From contig JAEUMX010000431.1 of assembly GCA_016791285.1 (NCBI GenBank), positions 1 through 15,932 of the forward strand: 15,932 nt of DNA, read 5' to 3'. The DNA is from Burkholderiales bacterium. Its GTDB lineage: Bacteria; Pseudomonadota; Gammaproteobacteria; Burkholderiales; JAEUMW01. How positions within the stretch are numbered: position 1 is the first letter of the stretch; each line of letters begins with the position of its first letter. The position numbers and the translations under genes were made by a program. This document shows, in pieces, positions 1-6,985 of this stretch. The notes beneath the pieces are model-generated. The model was not told the origin of the DNA and made no database searches. It saw nothing but the letters and a program-made list of their open reading frames with translations.

Positions 1-1
1 G

Positions 2-211
2 ATCTATTTCGAGCTGCCGATCGTCGAGTACCGTCCGTATCGGGCCTTTTCTTCCAACCAGAGCTCGGAGCTGAAGTTCCAGCTCTTCGCGGGGATCGAC
101 ATTCCCTATGACTCTTCGGTCGAAAGGCCAATCGGCGGGACACCCGCGGATCTAAAGAACGTTTACTCCATCGGGCTGCGCATGCTCTTTGACTGGAGGT
201 ACTACTGGTGA
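2..211 (+). CDS. C-terminal fragment of a probable outer-membrane protein (5' end outside window)
   Basis: An open frame enters from the left edge and ends at TGA 209-211, giving 69 residues of C terminus. I do not recognise the family. The tail alternates polar and hydrophobic residues and ends in aromatics (SIGLRMLFDWRYYW), which resembles the closing beta-strand signal of outer-membrane beta-barrels. That localisation is inference from the last strand only. The stop overlaps the ATG of the next, degraded, gene by one base (TGATG), and a GGAGGT Shine-Dalgarno-like sequence at 195-200 lies inside this gene, so the two were probably one operon with coupled translation. The fragment itself shows no frameshift. 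Confidence 0.6.
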   Translation: MYFELPIVEYRPYRAFSSNQSSELKFQLFAGIDIPYDSSVERPIGGTPADLKNVYSIGLRMLFDWRYYW

Positions 212-594
212 TGCGCGCAAACCTGCCTGCCGCAGCGCTCGCGGCGTCGTTGCTCGGCGGCTGTGCCGCGCAGCCCTTGATGCCTTATACCGCCGACACG
301 CCGCCCCTGGTCGTCGTCCCTGCCGCACAGGCGGGCGTGCAGGACAAGCGGGCCCGGTGATCGGCTATTCGAAGGGAGCGCCTGACATCCTTGAGACGCT
401 CGTCACCTATCCGGAGATTCGAAGTCGCGTGACAGTACTTGAATGCCGATCACTGGGCGCTCGCGGTACCGATTTCCCGGTCACGTCAGACGATCGGCGC
501 CATGTTCGTCGCGCAGAACGCCTACCCGCGCGAGGCGCTCGTCGAGGCGCTGCTGCGCTTCATCGAGGTAGATATCACAGGCGGCATGAACTAG
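211..594 (+). pseudogene. Remnant of an alpha/beta-hydrolase-like lipoprotein gene with internal deletions
   Basis: Three pieces in two frames look like parts of one lost protein. Piece one (ATG 211 to TGA 358-360) is a 49-residue lipoprotein start: a hydrophobic signal, lipobox LLGGC, then a segment with TPPLVVVPAAQAGVQDKR. Piece two (from about 357 to 435, the third frame) carries VIGYSKGAPDILETLVTYPE, whose G-Y-S-K-G is a nucleophile elbow of alpha/beta hydrolases. Piece three (about 442 to TAG 592-594, back in the first frame) begins NADHWALAVPISRS, a plausible catalytic-histidine region, and continues as an uninterrupted C terminus. The region between the lipobox part and the elbow is missing, and so is the stretch between elbow and histidine where the acid residue should lie. 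I infer at least two deletions. The short 49-residue lipoprotein could still be translated, but it would not be an enzyme. Confidence 0.7.
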
Positions 595-677
595 TATTAG
601 GGTAGGTTCAGCGCGGCCCAACCGAACGGTCGAACGCGCGGGGACGGCGTTCTCATAACCTGACAAGGAGCACGAAC

Positions 678-1226
678 ATGTCATGGAAATCGCTGATCGC
701 CGCCGTCATGAACGCCTCATTTGTGCTCGCAGCACCCTCTGTCATCGCGGCGGACGCCGCGCAGCTCAGCAAAGACGCGCAGAGCGCCTTGCACTCGCTG
801 TATGCGAAGGTGCCGGCGGCCAAGGCCCTGGGAGCGAAAGCGCGGGCGATCCTTGTCTTTCCGAAAGTCACCAAGGCAGGCCTCGGCGTCGGCGGCCAGC
901 TCGGCGATGGCGCGCTGATCAAGGGCGGCAAGGCGGTGGCGTACTACAACACCGCAGGCGCCTCGGTCGGTCTCCAGGCGGGCGCCCAGACTTTCGGCTA
1001 CGCGATGTTCTTCATGACCGACAAGGCGTTGCAGGCGCTCGGCAAGGCGGAGGGGTTCGAGGTCGGCGTCGGCCCGACCGTGGTCGTGATGGACGAGGGG
1101 ATGGCGAAGACCACGACAACCACGACGATGAAGGACGACATCTATGCCTTCATCTTCGGCCAGCAAGGTCTGATGGCCGGGCTTGGAATCCAGGGCAATA
1201 AGATCACGAAGATCAACCCCAAGTAG
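678..1226 (+). CDS. SYLF/Ysc84-family lipid-binding domain protein, exported
   Basis: A 182-residue protein with an N-terminal signal peptide (hydrophobic residues 5-23, probable cleavage after VIA at about residue 24), so it is probably periplasmic. The rest matches the Ysc84/SYLF family: an N-terminal helical part, then AKARAILVFPKVTKAGLGVG at about residues 54-73, glycine-rich strands (GASVGLQAGAQTFGY) and a closing DIYAFIFGQQGLMAGLGIQG block. Eukaryotic SYLF domains bind phosphoinositides. The function of the short bacterial exported versions is not established. A run of six threonines near residue 147 sits in a loop. The start is supported by AAGGAG at 663-668, followed by nine bases before the ATG. 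A second, divergent SYLF-like gene follows 102 bp downstream on the same strand, so the two may be co-transcribed. Confidence 0.85.
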   Translation: MSWKSLIAAVMNASFVLAAPSVIAADAAQLSKDAQSALHSLYAKVPAAKALGAKARAILVFPKVTKAGLGVGGQLGDGALIKGGKAVAYYNTAGASVGLQAGAQTFGYAMFFMTDKALQALGKAEGFEVGVGPTVVVMDEGMAKTTTTTTMKDDIYAFIFGQQGLMAGLGIQGNKITKINPK

Positions 1227-1314
1227 TCCGTCCCGCAACCGTTGCTTCATGCGCCTGATTCCCGTGCTCTCGAAACCGGCGACGAGACCGCGATCGCATT
1301 CGCCGGCCAACCAC

Positions 1315-1321
1315 AGAGGAG
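1315..1321 (+). promoter_or_regulatory. Ribosome binding site that fixes the start of the SYLF-type lipoprotein gene
   Basis: AGAGGAG lies 7 nt before the ATG at 1329. The open frame extends upstream to 1242, but that extension has no ribosome binding site and would bury the lipoprotein signal peptide. Confidence 0.75.
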
Positions 1322-1328
1322 AAATATT

Positions 1329-1898
1329 ATGCGACTCCAGAAACTGACTGTCGGGCTCTTGGCCCTTGCGCTCACTGCCGCATGCGCAACCGCCGACTAT
1401 AGCGATAGAGAAAAAATCAAGAAGCAGGTCGAAGTTCGCAATAAGGTGAACACGACGCTGAACGCCTTTTACAAGGCCGATCCGAAGCTCCAGGCCGAAG
1501 CCCTCAATGGGGTCGGGTACGGCGTCTTCGGAACCTACAACTTGTCGTTCCTGGTGGGGGGCGCCGCAGGCAAGGGTGTGATCTACAACAACAAGACAGG
1601 AAAGGACACGTTCATGGACATGGCGCTGGTGAGTGCCGGCTTGCAGGTCGGTGCCTCCGAGAGGAGCTATCTGTTGATCTTCAAGGATGCGGCCTCGATG
1701 CAGCGGTTCATCGACTACGGGTGGGAGGCGGGTGCTGGGGCATCGGCTGGCGCCGGAGCAGGCGACAAGACGGTCGAGGCCGGTGCGGGTGCTGGCGCGT
1801 TCACCGGTGGCAAGGTGTACAGCTTGACGAACACCGGGTTGCACGTCGGCGGTGCCGTCGCGGGTACCAAGTTCTGGAAGGACAAGGACCTCAACTAA
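1329..1898 (+). CDS. SYLF-related lipoprotein
   Basis: A 189-residue protein. The start at 1329 is chosen because it directly gives a lipoprotein signal peptide (MRLQKLTVGLLALALTAAC, lipobox LTAAC with Cys19). The residue after the cysteine is Ala, so outer-membrane sorting is likely. A charged helical stretch follows (YSDREKIKKQVEVRNK). Next come the glycine-rich strands typical of Ysc84/SYLF relatives: GVGYGVFGTYNLSFLVGGAAG, KTGKDTFMDM, GLQVGA, an Ala/Gly-rich insert at about 138-160, and the ending GGAVAGTKFWKDKDLN. It is clearly a different subfamily from the gene before it, being lipid-anchored and lacking the DIYAFIFGQ block. The two may act as a periplasmic/outer-membrane pair, but that is inference. 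No downstream terminator with a T run is visible. Confidence 0.8.
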   Translation: MRLQKLTVGLLALALTAACATADYSDREKIKKQVEVRNKVNTTLNAFYKADPKLQAEALNGVGYGVFGTYNLSFLVGGAAGKGVIYNNKTGKDTFMDMALVSAGLQVGASERSYLLIFKDAASMQRFIDYGWEAGAGASAGAGAGDKTVEAGAGAGAFTGGKVYSLTNTGLHVGGAVAGTKFWKDKDLN

Positions 1899-2161
1899 GT
1901 CAAGACGACACAACTCTGATGCACCGTCAGCCTTTGGCGGTCTCGAGCAGATCGAGGGCCAGCCCGCGTCTCGATGAGCGGTGAAGCCGCTCCACGCCGC
2001 TGCCAATGACCGCTATCGAGTCAGAACGCGCCGTCCGGAGACACCGTCTTGCACCATTGTCAGTGTCTGCACGTGGCCGTTTTTTGCCGGTCGCCCACGA
2101 ACGTGAGCTGACCTCTTCAGACATCGCCCGTCAGATGCAGTCTCGGTTACGACACGTTACC

Positions 2162-2186
2162 CTTCTCTCTTCCCCCTTCTCCCTTC
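2162..2186. repeat. 25-nt homopyrimidine mirror repeat
   Basis: Every base from 2160 to 2186 on the plus strand is C or T. Positions 2162-2186 read almost the same in both directions around a centre at 2174: 11 of 12 mirrored pairs match, with the exception at 2166/2182. Homopurine-homopyrimidine mirror repeats are the classic sequence type able to form intramolecular triplex (H-DNA). On the minus strand it lies at the very 3' end of the broken UPF0149 frame. Confidence 0.7.
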
Positions 2187-2188
2187 AC

Positions 2189-2209
2189 GCGGCCGGCATC
2201 GCCGGCCGC
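2189..2209. repeat. Perfect 9-bp inverted repeat, 3-nt loop
   Basis: Arms GCGGCCGGC (2189-2197) and GCCGGCCGC (2201-2209) flank the loop ATC. Transcribed on the minus strand it would form a very stable hairpin followed by a purine tract rather than a U run, so it is not a standard intrinsic terminator. It lies two bases from the mirror repeat and inside the aberrant 3' part of the UPF0149 remnant. Confidence 0.75.
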
Positions 2210-2715
2210 TACACCTCCTCTGCATGAACGGCGCGAACCAGGTCGGTTGAGCGATCATCAGCAGGCTCCACGCTTCCTGGTCGAACTTCATGCCGAGCAG
2301 GAAGCCCTCGCACCATTCGGCCGCACCCCATTGGTCGCCAAACAGATAGATCGGCTCAAAGCCTGTGGGGTCGGCGATGAACTGGCGAACGACGGCGTTG
2401 TAGTGCCGCATCATCAGGCTCAACACCCGGTTCGCCTCGTCCATGCTCTCGAACTCCGGGGCAGCCTCGCCGGCGTCCATGTCCCAGATCCAAGGGATCC
2501 ACTCCGAGGGCGTGACGGTGCGCGGTCCAATTGCCAGCGCGGTGAGAAAGCCCTCCACGCAGAGACATCCATCGCGGTGTCTTCGAGCGCCGGGGAGGCG
2601 AGGAAGTCGTCGAGCGCGTCCAGTTCCTCGTCGGTGAGGTCGACGTTCAGGTTCGTCGGCGATGTTTCGGTCACATCAAGCCCTCATGTCCACGGCGTGA
2701 ATGAAGCGAGGCGCG

Positions 2716-3225
2716 TCAGTAGATCTTGCCGAGATAGTCCTGCTTGCCGAGTTCCACCCCGTTGTGTCGCAAGATCGCATACGCGGTCGAGACGTGAAAA
2801 TAGAAGTTGGGCAGCACGAAGTTGAGAAGGTAGGCCACGCCCTGAAACGTGACGGTAGTATCGCGCAGCTTGAGCGTGATCGCCCGTTCTTCGGTGCCGT
2901 CGATGGCCGCCGCATCGAGCGATTCCAGGTAGGCGATCGTCTTCCGAATCCGCGTGGAGAGTTCCGGGAACGTTGCTTCCGTGTCTTCGTACTTGGGCGG
3001 TTCCTGCCCCGAGAGGCGTGCGCCGCATCCCTTCGCCGTGTCGCTCGCGATTTGAACCTGGCGCGACAGCGGAAACATGTCGGGATAGAGCCGGCCGTTG
3101 ACCAGCGCCGACGGATCGATGCGCTTTGCCTCCGCGTAAGCAGCTGCCTTCGCGAGGATCGCGTCGAGGTTCCCGAGCATGTGGACGAGGACGGGAATCG
3201 ATGCCTGGTACATTGAAATGCTCAT
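2716..3225 (-). CDS. DUF1993 family protein
   Basis: A 169-residue soluble protein with no signal peptide. It opens MSISMYQASIPVLVHMLGNL and carries the family blocks: helix NLDAILAKAAAYAEAKRIDP, LYPDMFPLSRQVQIASDTAKG at about 46-66, acidic YEDTEATFPELSTRIRKT, and the C-terminal LPNFYFHVSTAYAILRHNGV at about 139-158. DUF1993 proteins form a four-helix bundle of the DinB/YfiT-like type. The histidine and aromatic residues near the C terminus are conserved in the family, but no reaction is established. I chose the ATG at 3225 over those at 3231, 3249 and 3279 because it matches the usual family N terminus and has GGGGC a suitable distance upstream. The UPF0149 remnant begins 41 bp downstream on the same strand. 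Confidence 0.85.
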   Translation of the reverse strand: MSISMYQASIPVLVHMLGNLDAILAKAAAYAEAKRIDPSALVNGRLYPDMFPLSRQVQIASDTAKGCGARLSGQEPPKYEDTEATFPELSTRIRKTIAYLESLDAAAIDGTEERAITLKLRDTTVTFQGVAYLLNFVLPNFYFHVSTAYAILRHNGVELGKQDYLGKIY

Positions 3226-3310
3226 CTTCATTGCCCCATGGAGAGTCATTCGAGCGCCGTCATTATGGTCGAAGAGCACTGCACAGTGGCACCGAACTTG
3301 CGCCGCGGCG

Positions 3311-3892
3311 ATGTCCGCCTCACGCCCGTCCCGCTACGTGTTCCTCCGCCTGCTCTTCCTGCTGGTCGCGGCCATGCTTGCGTACCACTTCACGCACCTG
3401 TCCCCCCAGGCCCCAATCAGGGAGACGATCGCGAGCCGCACGCTGGAGCGAAACGGCTACCGCATCGTCCGGCTCCAGCCATTCACCATCGAAGCGACCG
3501 TGCTCTCAACGAAGCGCTATCGCTTCGATCGCGAGTCGAAGCTGGCTCCCATCGACCTCGCGCTCGGATGGGGACCGATGGCGAATCCCGCCGTGACCCG
3601 GAAGGTCGCGATCAGTCAGAGCGATCGGTGGTACTACTGGCGAGCGTCGGAGCTCCCGATTCCGCAGCGGGAGATCGAGATTCACAGCACGAACGTGCAC
3701 ATCATTCCCGCCAGCCGGGCCATCGAGGAGATCTTGATGGCGGTGCGCAGCGGCGACGTGGTGCGGCTGCGGGGCCACCTGGTCGAGGCGCAGGCGCCCG
3801 ATGGCTGGCGCTGGCGCAGTTCGCTGTCGCGCGAGGACACCGGGGCAGGGGCGTGCGAACTGGTCTGGTTGGAGGCGCTGGACGTGCGTTGA
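3311..3892 (+). CDS. Uncharacterised membrane-anchored protein
   Basis: A 193-residue protein. A basic N terminus (MSASRPSRYVFLR) precedes one transmembrane helix at about residues 9-28 (FLRLLFLLVAAMLAYHF), predicting one inward-anchored helix and a periplasmic C-terminal domain. The soluble part contains RYRFDRESKLAPIDLALGWG, DRWYYWRASELPIPQREIE, a histidine-rich strand NVHIIPA, RLRGHLVEAQAPDGWRWRSSL and a closing ACELVWLEAL. The aromatic W-Y-Y-W and W-R-W-R-S-S-L blocks look like conserved motifs of a widespread but unnamed proteobacterial family. I assign no function. The frame is open from 3179; ATG 3311 is preferred because it places the helix at the N terminus. It converges on the LON-domain gene with only 17 bp between stop codons and is divergent from the DUF1993 gene. 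Confidence 0.75.
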   Translation: MSASRPSRYVFLRLLFLLVAAMLAYHFTHLSPQAPIRETIASRTLERNGYRIVRLQPFTIEATVLSTKRYRFDRESKLAPIDLALGWGPMANPAVTRKVAISQSDRWYYWRASELPIPQREIEIHSTNVHIIPASRAIEEILMAVRSGDVVRLRGHLVEAQAPDGWRWRSSLSREDTGAGACELVWLEALDVR

Positions 3893-3909
3893 ACGCGGGC
3901 GGTCCGCGG

Positions 3910-4506
3910 TCAGGTTGCGAGACCCTGCTGCGCGAGAACCGTCGTCAGCATACGTAGCCGCGAGATTGCGTCCGGCATTTCGAGCAAGCGCTGCCGCAGC
4001 GTATTCTCGAGCGGCAGAATTTCCGCGAGGCGATAGCCGACCCAGACTGCATCGTCGTAGCGCAGCGGCGCCGGGAACGTCGCTTCGCCCGCACGGCTCG
4101 CCACCGCGCGCAAGATGTCCGCGCAGGCTGCATGCTCGTGCGGCAGCGGCTGGCTGTTCTCTTCCGGGAGGAGGGCGACGTCGGCCATGCGCAGCCGATC
4201 GGGCTGCGTCCACTGCTCGAGTATGCGCAATCGTTGCCCGCCCTGCGTGACGAGAATGAAGATGCCAAGCTGCGGCATGTCCCAGGAGACGATGCTGGCC
4301 AGGCAACCGGTCTCGTAAGGCTGTGCCGGTTCCCCGACTTCACGCCCCTCGCGAATGAGGCACACCCCGAATGGGGCAGAGTCGCGAATGCAGCGCTTGG
4401 TCATCTGGAGATAGCGCTGCTCGAAGATCCGCAGCGGCAGCATCCCCCCCGGAAACACCACGGTGTTGAGGGGAAAGATCGGGACCTGGATCACTTCCTC
4501 ATGCAT
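3910..4506 (-). CDS. LON peptidase substrate-binding domain protein (stand-alone N domain)
   Basis: A 198-residue cytoplasmic protein made only of the LON substrate-binding (LAN) fold. It begins VPIFPLNTVVFPGGMLPLRI (about residues 8-27), followed by FEQRYLQMTKRCI, GVCLIREG, a GCLASIVSWD strand, GGQRLRILEQW, and a C-terminal helical part (WVGYRLAEILPL, RLRMLTTVLAQQ). Neither the AAA+ module nor the Ser-Lys protease of Lon is present, so it is not a protease by itself. Substrate recognition or adaptor activity is inferred. Start ATG 4506 fits the family N terminus. A GTG at 4548 in the same frame overlaps the ubiX stop by four bases (GTGA) and would add 14 residues, so coupling to ubiX is possible. 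It is the last gene of the minus-strand cluster. Confidence 0.87.
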   Translation of the reverse strand: MHEEVIQVPIFPLNTVVFPGGMLPLRIFEQRYLQMTKRCIRDSAPFGVCLIREGREVGEPAQPYETGCLASIVSWDMPQLGIFILVTQGGQRLRILEQWTQPDRLRMADVALLPEENSQPLPHEHAACADILRAVASRAGEATFPAPLRYDDAVWVGYRLAEILPLENTLRQRLLEMPDAISRLRMLTTVLAQQGLAT

Positions 4507-4544
4507 CGGGCTCGTCCGCACGGTTGCGACACACCGCCCAAGGA

Positions 4545-5171
4545 TCACGCGGCAGGCTCGTCACCCCAGCGCGGCATCAGGTCGTGATCGATGTCGAGAT
4601 GATCCAGGATCCTGGCGACGACGAAATCCACCAGCTTCCCGACACTCTCCGGCCGATGATAGAACCCCGGATTGGCTGGCAGTATGACTGCACCTGAGCG
4701 CGCCAGTTTCAGCATGTTCTCGAGATGGGTTACAGAGAACGGCGTCTCGCGCGGCACGAGCACGAGTTTACGCTGCTCCTTCAGGACGACATCCGCCGCG
4801 CGCGCGATCAGATTGTCCGCGAGCCCCGCTGCCACTGCGGCAAGGGTACCCATGGTGCACGGACAGATCACCATCGCATCGGGTGGATTCGAACCCGAGG
4901 CCACGGGTGCAAACCACTCGTCGCGTCCGAATACGCGCAACTGCTCCGTGTGCGCGGCGAACCGTTCGCGCAGAAACACTTCGAGCTCCTTCGGACGCGA
5001 GGGCAGTGCGAGGTCCATCTCCTGTCGGGCGACGATCTGGGCGACCTGCGAGTAGAGCAGCCATACGTCGGTGCCGCTTGCGAGCAGGCATTCGAGCAGC
5101 CGTATGCCATAAGGCATGCCCGAGGCGCCGGTCAGCGCCAGCGTGACGGTCTTGTTCACGGCGCGGGCCAT
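4545..5171 (-). CDS. ubiX: Flavin prenyltransferase UbiX
   Basis: A 208-residue cytoplasmic enzyme that joins a dimethylallyl group to FMN, making the prenyl-FMN cofactor used by the UbiD decarboxylase in ubiquinone synthesis. The family signature is complete: the N-terminal FMN-binding loop GASGMPYG (15-22), SNPPDAMVICPCTMGTLAA (94-112), NLIARAADVVLKEQRKLVL (120-138), the phosphate-binding RETP (141-144) and ANPGFYHRP (166-174). ATG 5171 starts the conserved fold at the expected distance. The open frame extends to 5291 but would overlap rapZ heavily. The rapZ stop is 13 bp upstream, so the genes are probably co-transcribed. No ubiD homolog lies in the window. Confidence 0.95.
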   Translation of the reverse strand: MARAVNKTVTLALTGASGMPYGIRLLECLLASGTDVWLLYSQVAQIVARQEMDLALPSRPKELEVFLRERFAAHTEQLRVFGRDEWFAPVASGSNPPDAMVICPCTMGTLAAVAAGLADNLIARAADVVLKEQRKLVLVPRETPFSVTHLENMLKLARSGAVILPANPGFYHRPESVGKLVDFVVARILDHLDIDHDLMPRWGDEPAA

Positions 5172-5184
5172 GCCGGCAGGCTGC

Positions 5185-6021
5185 TCACGCCAGCTCGCGA
5201 TGCCGCACGAGGACCTGGGCGCAGCGGCGGAAGTACCGCGCCAGCGCCTCGGCGAAAAACACGGAGCGGTGACGGCCGCCGGTGCAGCCAATAGCCACCG
5301 TCAGGTAGCTGCGGCTGTCCGCCTGGTAAGCCGGCAACCAGCGCTCGACAAAGCCGCGAATGTCCTGGAGCAGCAGGGTGGCCTGGGTCTCGGCCTCGAG
5401 GAAGTCAATGACCGGCTGGTCTCGGCCGGTCAGGGACTTGAGGTCGGGGTTGTAGTTCGGATTCGGCAGGCAGCGGACATCGAACACGAGGTCGGCGTCG
5501 AGCGGGATGCCCTGCTTGAAGCCGAAGGATTGGAAAAGGAGCGTGATCCGCGATCGATCCAGCCGCACGAAGTCCATGATCCAGGTGCGAAGCGAGGTCG
5601 GGCTGAGACCGCTCGTATCCATGCGATGCGCCCCTTGCGCGACCTCTGCCAACATCTCGCGCTCGCTCTCGATGCATTCGGGGAGCGTGAGTGCGCTGTC
5701 GCTCAGCGGGTGCCGACGCCGCGTCTCGGAGAAGCGCTTGACGAGTGTGTCGGTCTTGGCCTCGAGGAAGAGCACACGCGTATCGATACCGTGGTCGCGA
5801 ACGGCGGCGAGATAGTCGCCGAAGCGGTGCAGCGTGGCGCCGCTGCGCACGTCGATACTGACCGCCACGTTTGCATGGCCGGCCTGGTCGAGAAACGAGA
5901 CGACATCGGGCAGGAGCACCGCCGGCAGGTTGTCGACGCAATAAAAGCCGCTGTCCTCGAGCATGTGCAAGGCGATGCTTTTTCCGGACCCGGACAGGCC
6001 GCTGACTACGATGAGCTGCAT
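5185..6021 (-). CDS. rapZ: RNase adapter protein RapZ (YvcJ family P-loop protein)
   Basis: A 278-residue protein. The N-terminal P-loop is GLSGSGKS (8-15), followed by [12 protein letters not shown] (28-39). The C-terminal domain has FGFKQG (167-172), DVRCLPNP (181-188) and [10 protein letters not shown] (245-254), the family hallmark near the amino-sugar/phosphate binding site. In Escherichia coli RapZ binds the small RNAs GlmY and GlmZ, guides RNase E, and senses glucosamine-6-phosphate. Outside enterics the RNA targets are generally unknown, so only a general link to cell-envelope precursor supply is inferred here. It sits 22 bp after hprK and 13 bp before ubiX. No clear Shine-Dalgarno is seen before ATG 6021, consistent with translational coupling. 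Length is normal for the family. Confidence 0.95.
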   Translation of the reverse strand: MQLIVVSGLSGSGKSIALHMLEDSGFYCVDNLPAVLLPDVVSFLDQAGHANVAVSIDVRSGATLHRFGDYLAAVRDHGIDTRVLFLEAKTDTLVKRFSETRRRHPLSDSALTLPECIESEREMLAEVAQGAHRMDTSGLSPTSLRTWIMDFVRLDRSRITLLFQSFGFKQGIPLDADLVFDVRCLPNPNYNPDLKSLTGRDQPVIDFLEAETQATLLLQDIRGFVERWLPAYQADSRSYLTVAIGCTGGRHRSVFFAEALARYFRRCAQVLVRHRELA

Positions 6022-6043
6022 GGGAGAGACGCTGTGAGGACGG

Positions 6044-6985
6044 TTACTTGTTGCCGTTCAGATGCTCTTCATGACGGCGGATGAACTCCTTGGTGCTGTC
6101 GTAGCCGCGCAGCTGGAGCACCGTGTTGCGTACGGCCGCCTCCACCAGCACCGCGAGGTTGCGGCCGGCCGCCACCGGCAGTTGCACCTTGCGGATCTCG
6201 TTGTTGAGGATGATCTCCGAGCTTGCGTTGAGCGGCAGGCGTTCGAGTCCGGGAATGATGCCGGCGACCGGCTTTTCGAGCTGTACGATGAGCTTCAGGT
6301 TCTTGCGCACGCGCACCGCGGTCTCGCCGAAGATGGTGCGGATGTTGAGCATGCCGAGACCACGCACCTCGAGGAAGTCGCGCAGGAGCGGCGGGCAGCG
6401 GCCTTCCAGGATGTCCGGCCCCATGCGGTAGAGCTCCACCACGTCGTCTGCCACCAGCCCGCTGCCGCGGCTGATCAGTTCGAGGGCGAGCTCACTCTTG
6501 CCGACGCCACTCTCTCCGGTGATCAGGACGCCCATGCCGAGCACGTCAAGGAACACACCGTGCCGTGTTACGAACTCCGACAGCAAGCGGGCGAGATAGG
6601 GTCGCAGCAGCCACATGAGCTGGATGCTCGGAATCGGACTCAGCAGCAGCGGGATCCGATGCGCATCCGCCATGGCGCAGAGGTCGGGGTCGGCGGCACG
6701 GCCGTCGGAGACGAGCAAGCACAGCGGCCCGCTCGCAGCAAGCTCCTGCAGCGACTCGCGCGCCACCACCGGGTCGAGTCGCGCAAGGTACTCGGTTTCC
6801 TTGGCGCCCAGAACCGGGATCCAGTTCGGGTGAATGACGTTCAGGTGGTCGATCAGGCCCTTGGTCGAGGCGTTCAGCAGCTCGCTCGACAGCTCGTTGC
6901 CGACACCTTCCCTGCCCGCTGCCCAAGTGAGCTTGAGGCGCTCGCGGTTGTCCTCAAACAGCTGAGCTACGGTGACCCGGGGCAT
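6044..6985 (-). CDS. hprK: HPr kinase/phosphorylase
   Basis: A 313-residue bifunctional enzyme that phosphorylates and dephosphorylates a regulatory serine on HPr. The N-terminal domain (1-130) leads to [20 protein letters not shown], with the active-site His142 and Walker A GESGVGKS (157-164). Asp180/Asp181 follow in LVADDVVEL, then the family signature [15 protein letters not shown] (205-219). All key residues are present, so it should be active. In Proteobacteria it works with EIIA-Ntr and a regulatory PTS rather than with sugar-transporting PTS. Its first 32 bases overlap the 3' end of ptsN in another frame, giving tight coupling. No gene for its substrate HPr lies within this window. Confidence 0.95.
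   Translation of the reverse strand: MPRVTVAQLFEDNRERLKLTWAAGREGVGNELSSELLNASTKGLIDHLNVIHPNWIPVLGAKETEYLARLDPVVARESLQELAASGPLCLLVSDGRAADPDLCAMADAHRIPLLLSPIPSIQLMWLLRPYLARLLSEFVTRHGVFLDVLGMGVLITGESGVGKSELALELISRGSGLVADDVVELYRMGPDILEGRCPPLLRDFLEVRGLGMLNIRTIFGETAVRVRKNLKLIVQLEKPVAGIIPGLERLPLNASSEIILNNEIRKVQLPVAAGRNLAVLVEAAVRNTVLQLRGYDSTKEFIRRHEEHLNGNK

Larger units (their letters stand above)
2157..2674 (-). pseudogene. UPF0149 (YecA/YgfB-like) protein gene, frameshifted and with an altered 3' end
   Basis: From GTG 2674 (GAGGG ribosome-binding-like sequence 6 nt before it) the first frame encodes an acidic N terminus, LTDEELDALDDFLASPALEDTAMDVS, and then turns into unrelated sequence. The frame starting at 2558 continues the family pattern: EGFLTALAIGP, SEWIPWIWD, a helix with MDEANRVLSLMMRHYN, GFLLGMKFD and EAWSLLM. 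Restoring one base near 2558-2559 would read S-A-L-E-G-F across the junction, so a single-base deletion explains the break. After FAPFMQ the product becomes Arg/Gly-rich (RRCSGRRCRPREG) and is encoded by an inverted repeat and a purine tract, so the natural C terminus is probably also lost. UPF0149 proteins are small helical proteins of unclear function. The frameshift alone could be an assembly error, but the odd 3' end argues for real decay. Confidence 0.72.

Noticed and set aside
1976..1992. Hairpin GAGCGG-TGAAG-CCGCTC as a terminator for the SYLF-type genes
   Set aside because: Only 6 bp of stem and no T run on either side. Such short stems are common in GC-rich DNA.
717..2006. Long minus-strand open frame of 429 codons opposite the two SYLF genes
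   Set aside because: It is the antisense shadow of two well-supported genes with signal peptides and family motifs. Its product is charged and repetitive with no recognisable domain.
1927..2124. Minus-strand 65-codon open frame in the gap after the SYLF-type lipoprotein gene
   Set aside because: It has no clear ribosome binding site, an Arg/Ser-rich composition typical of random GC-rich frames, and no motif I recognise. The rest of the 1899-2156 gap shows no gene.
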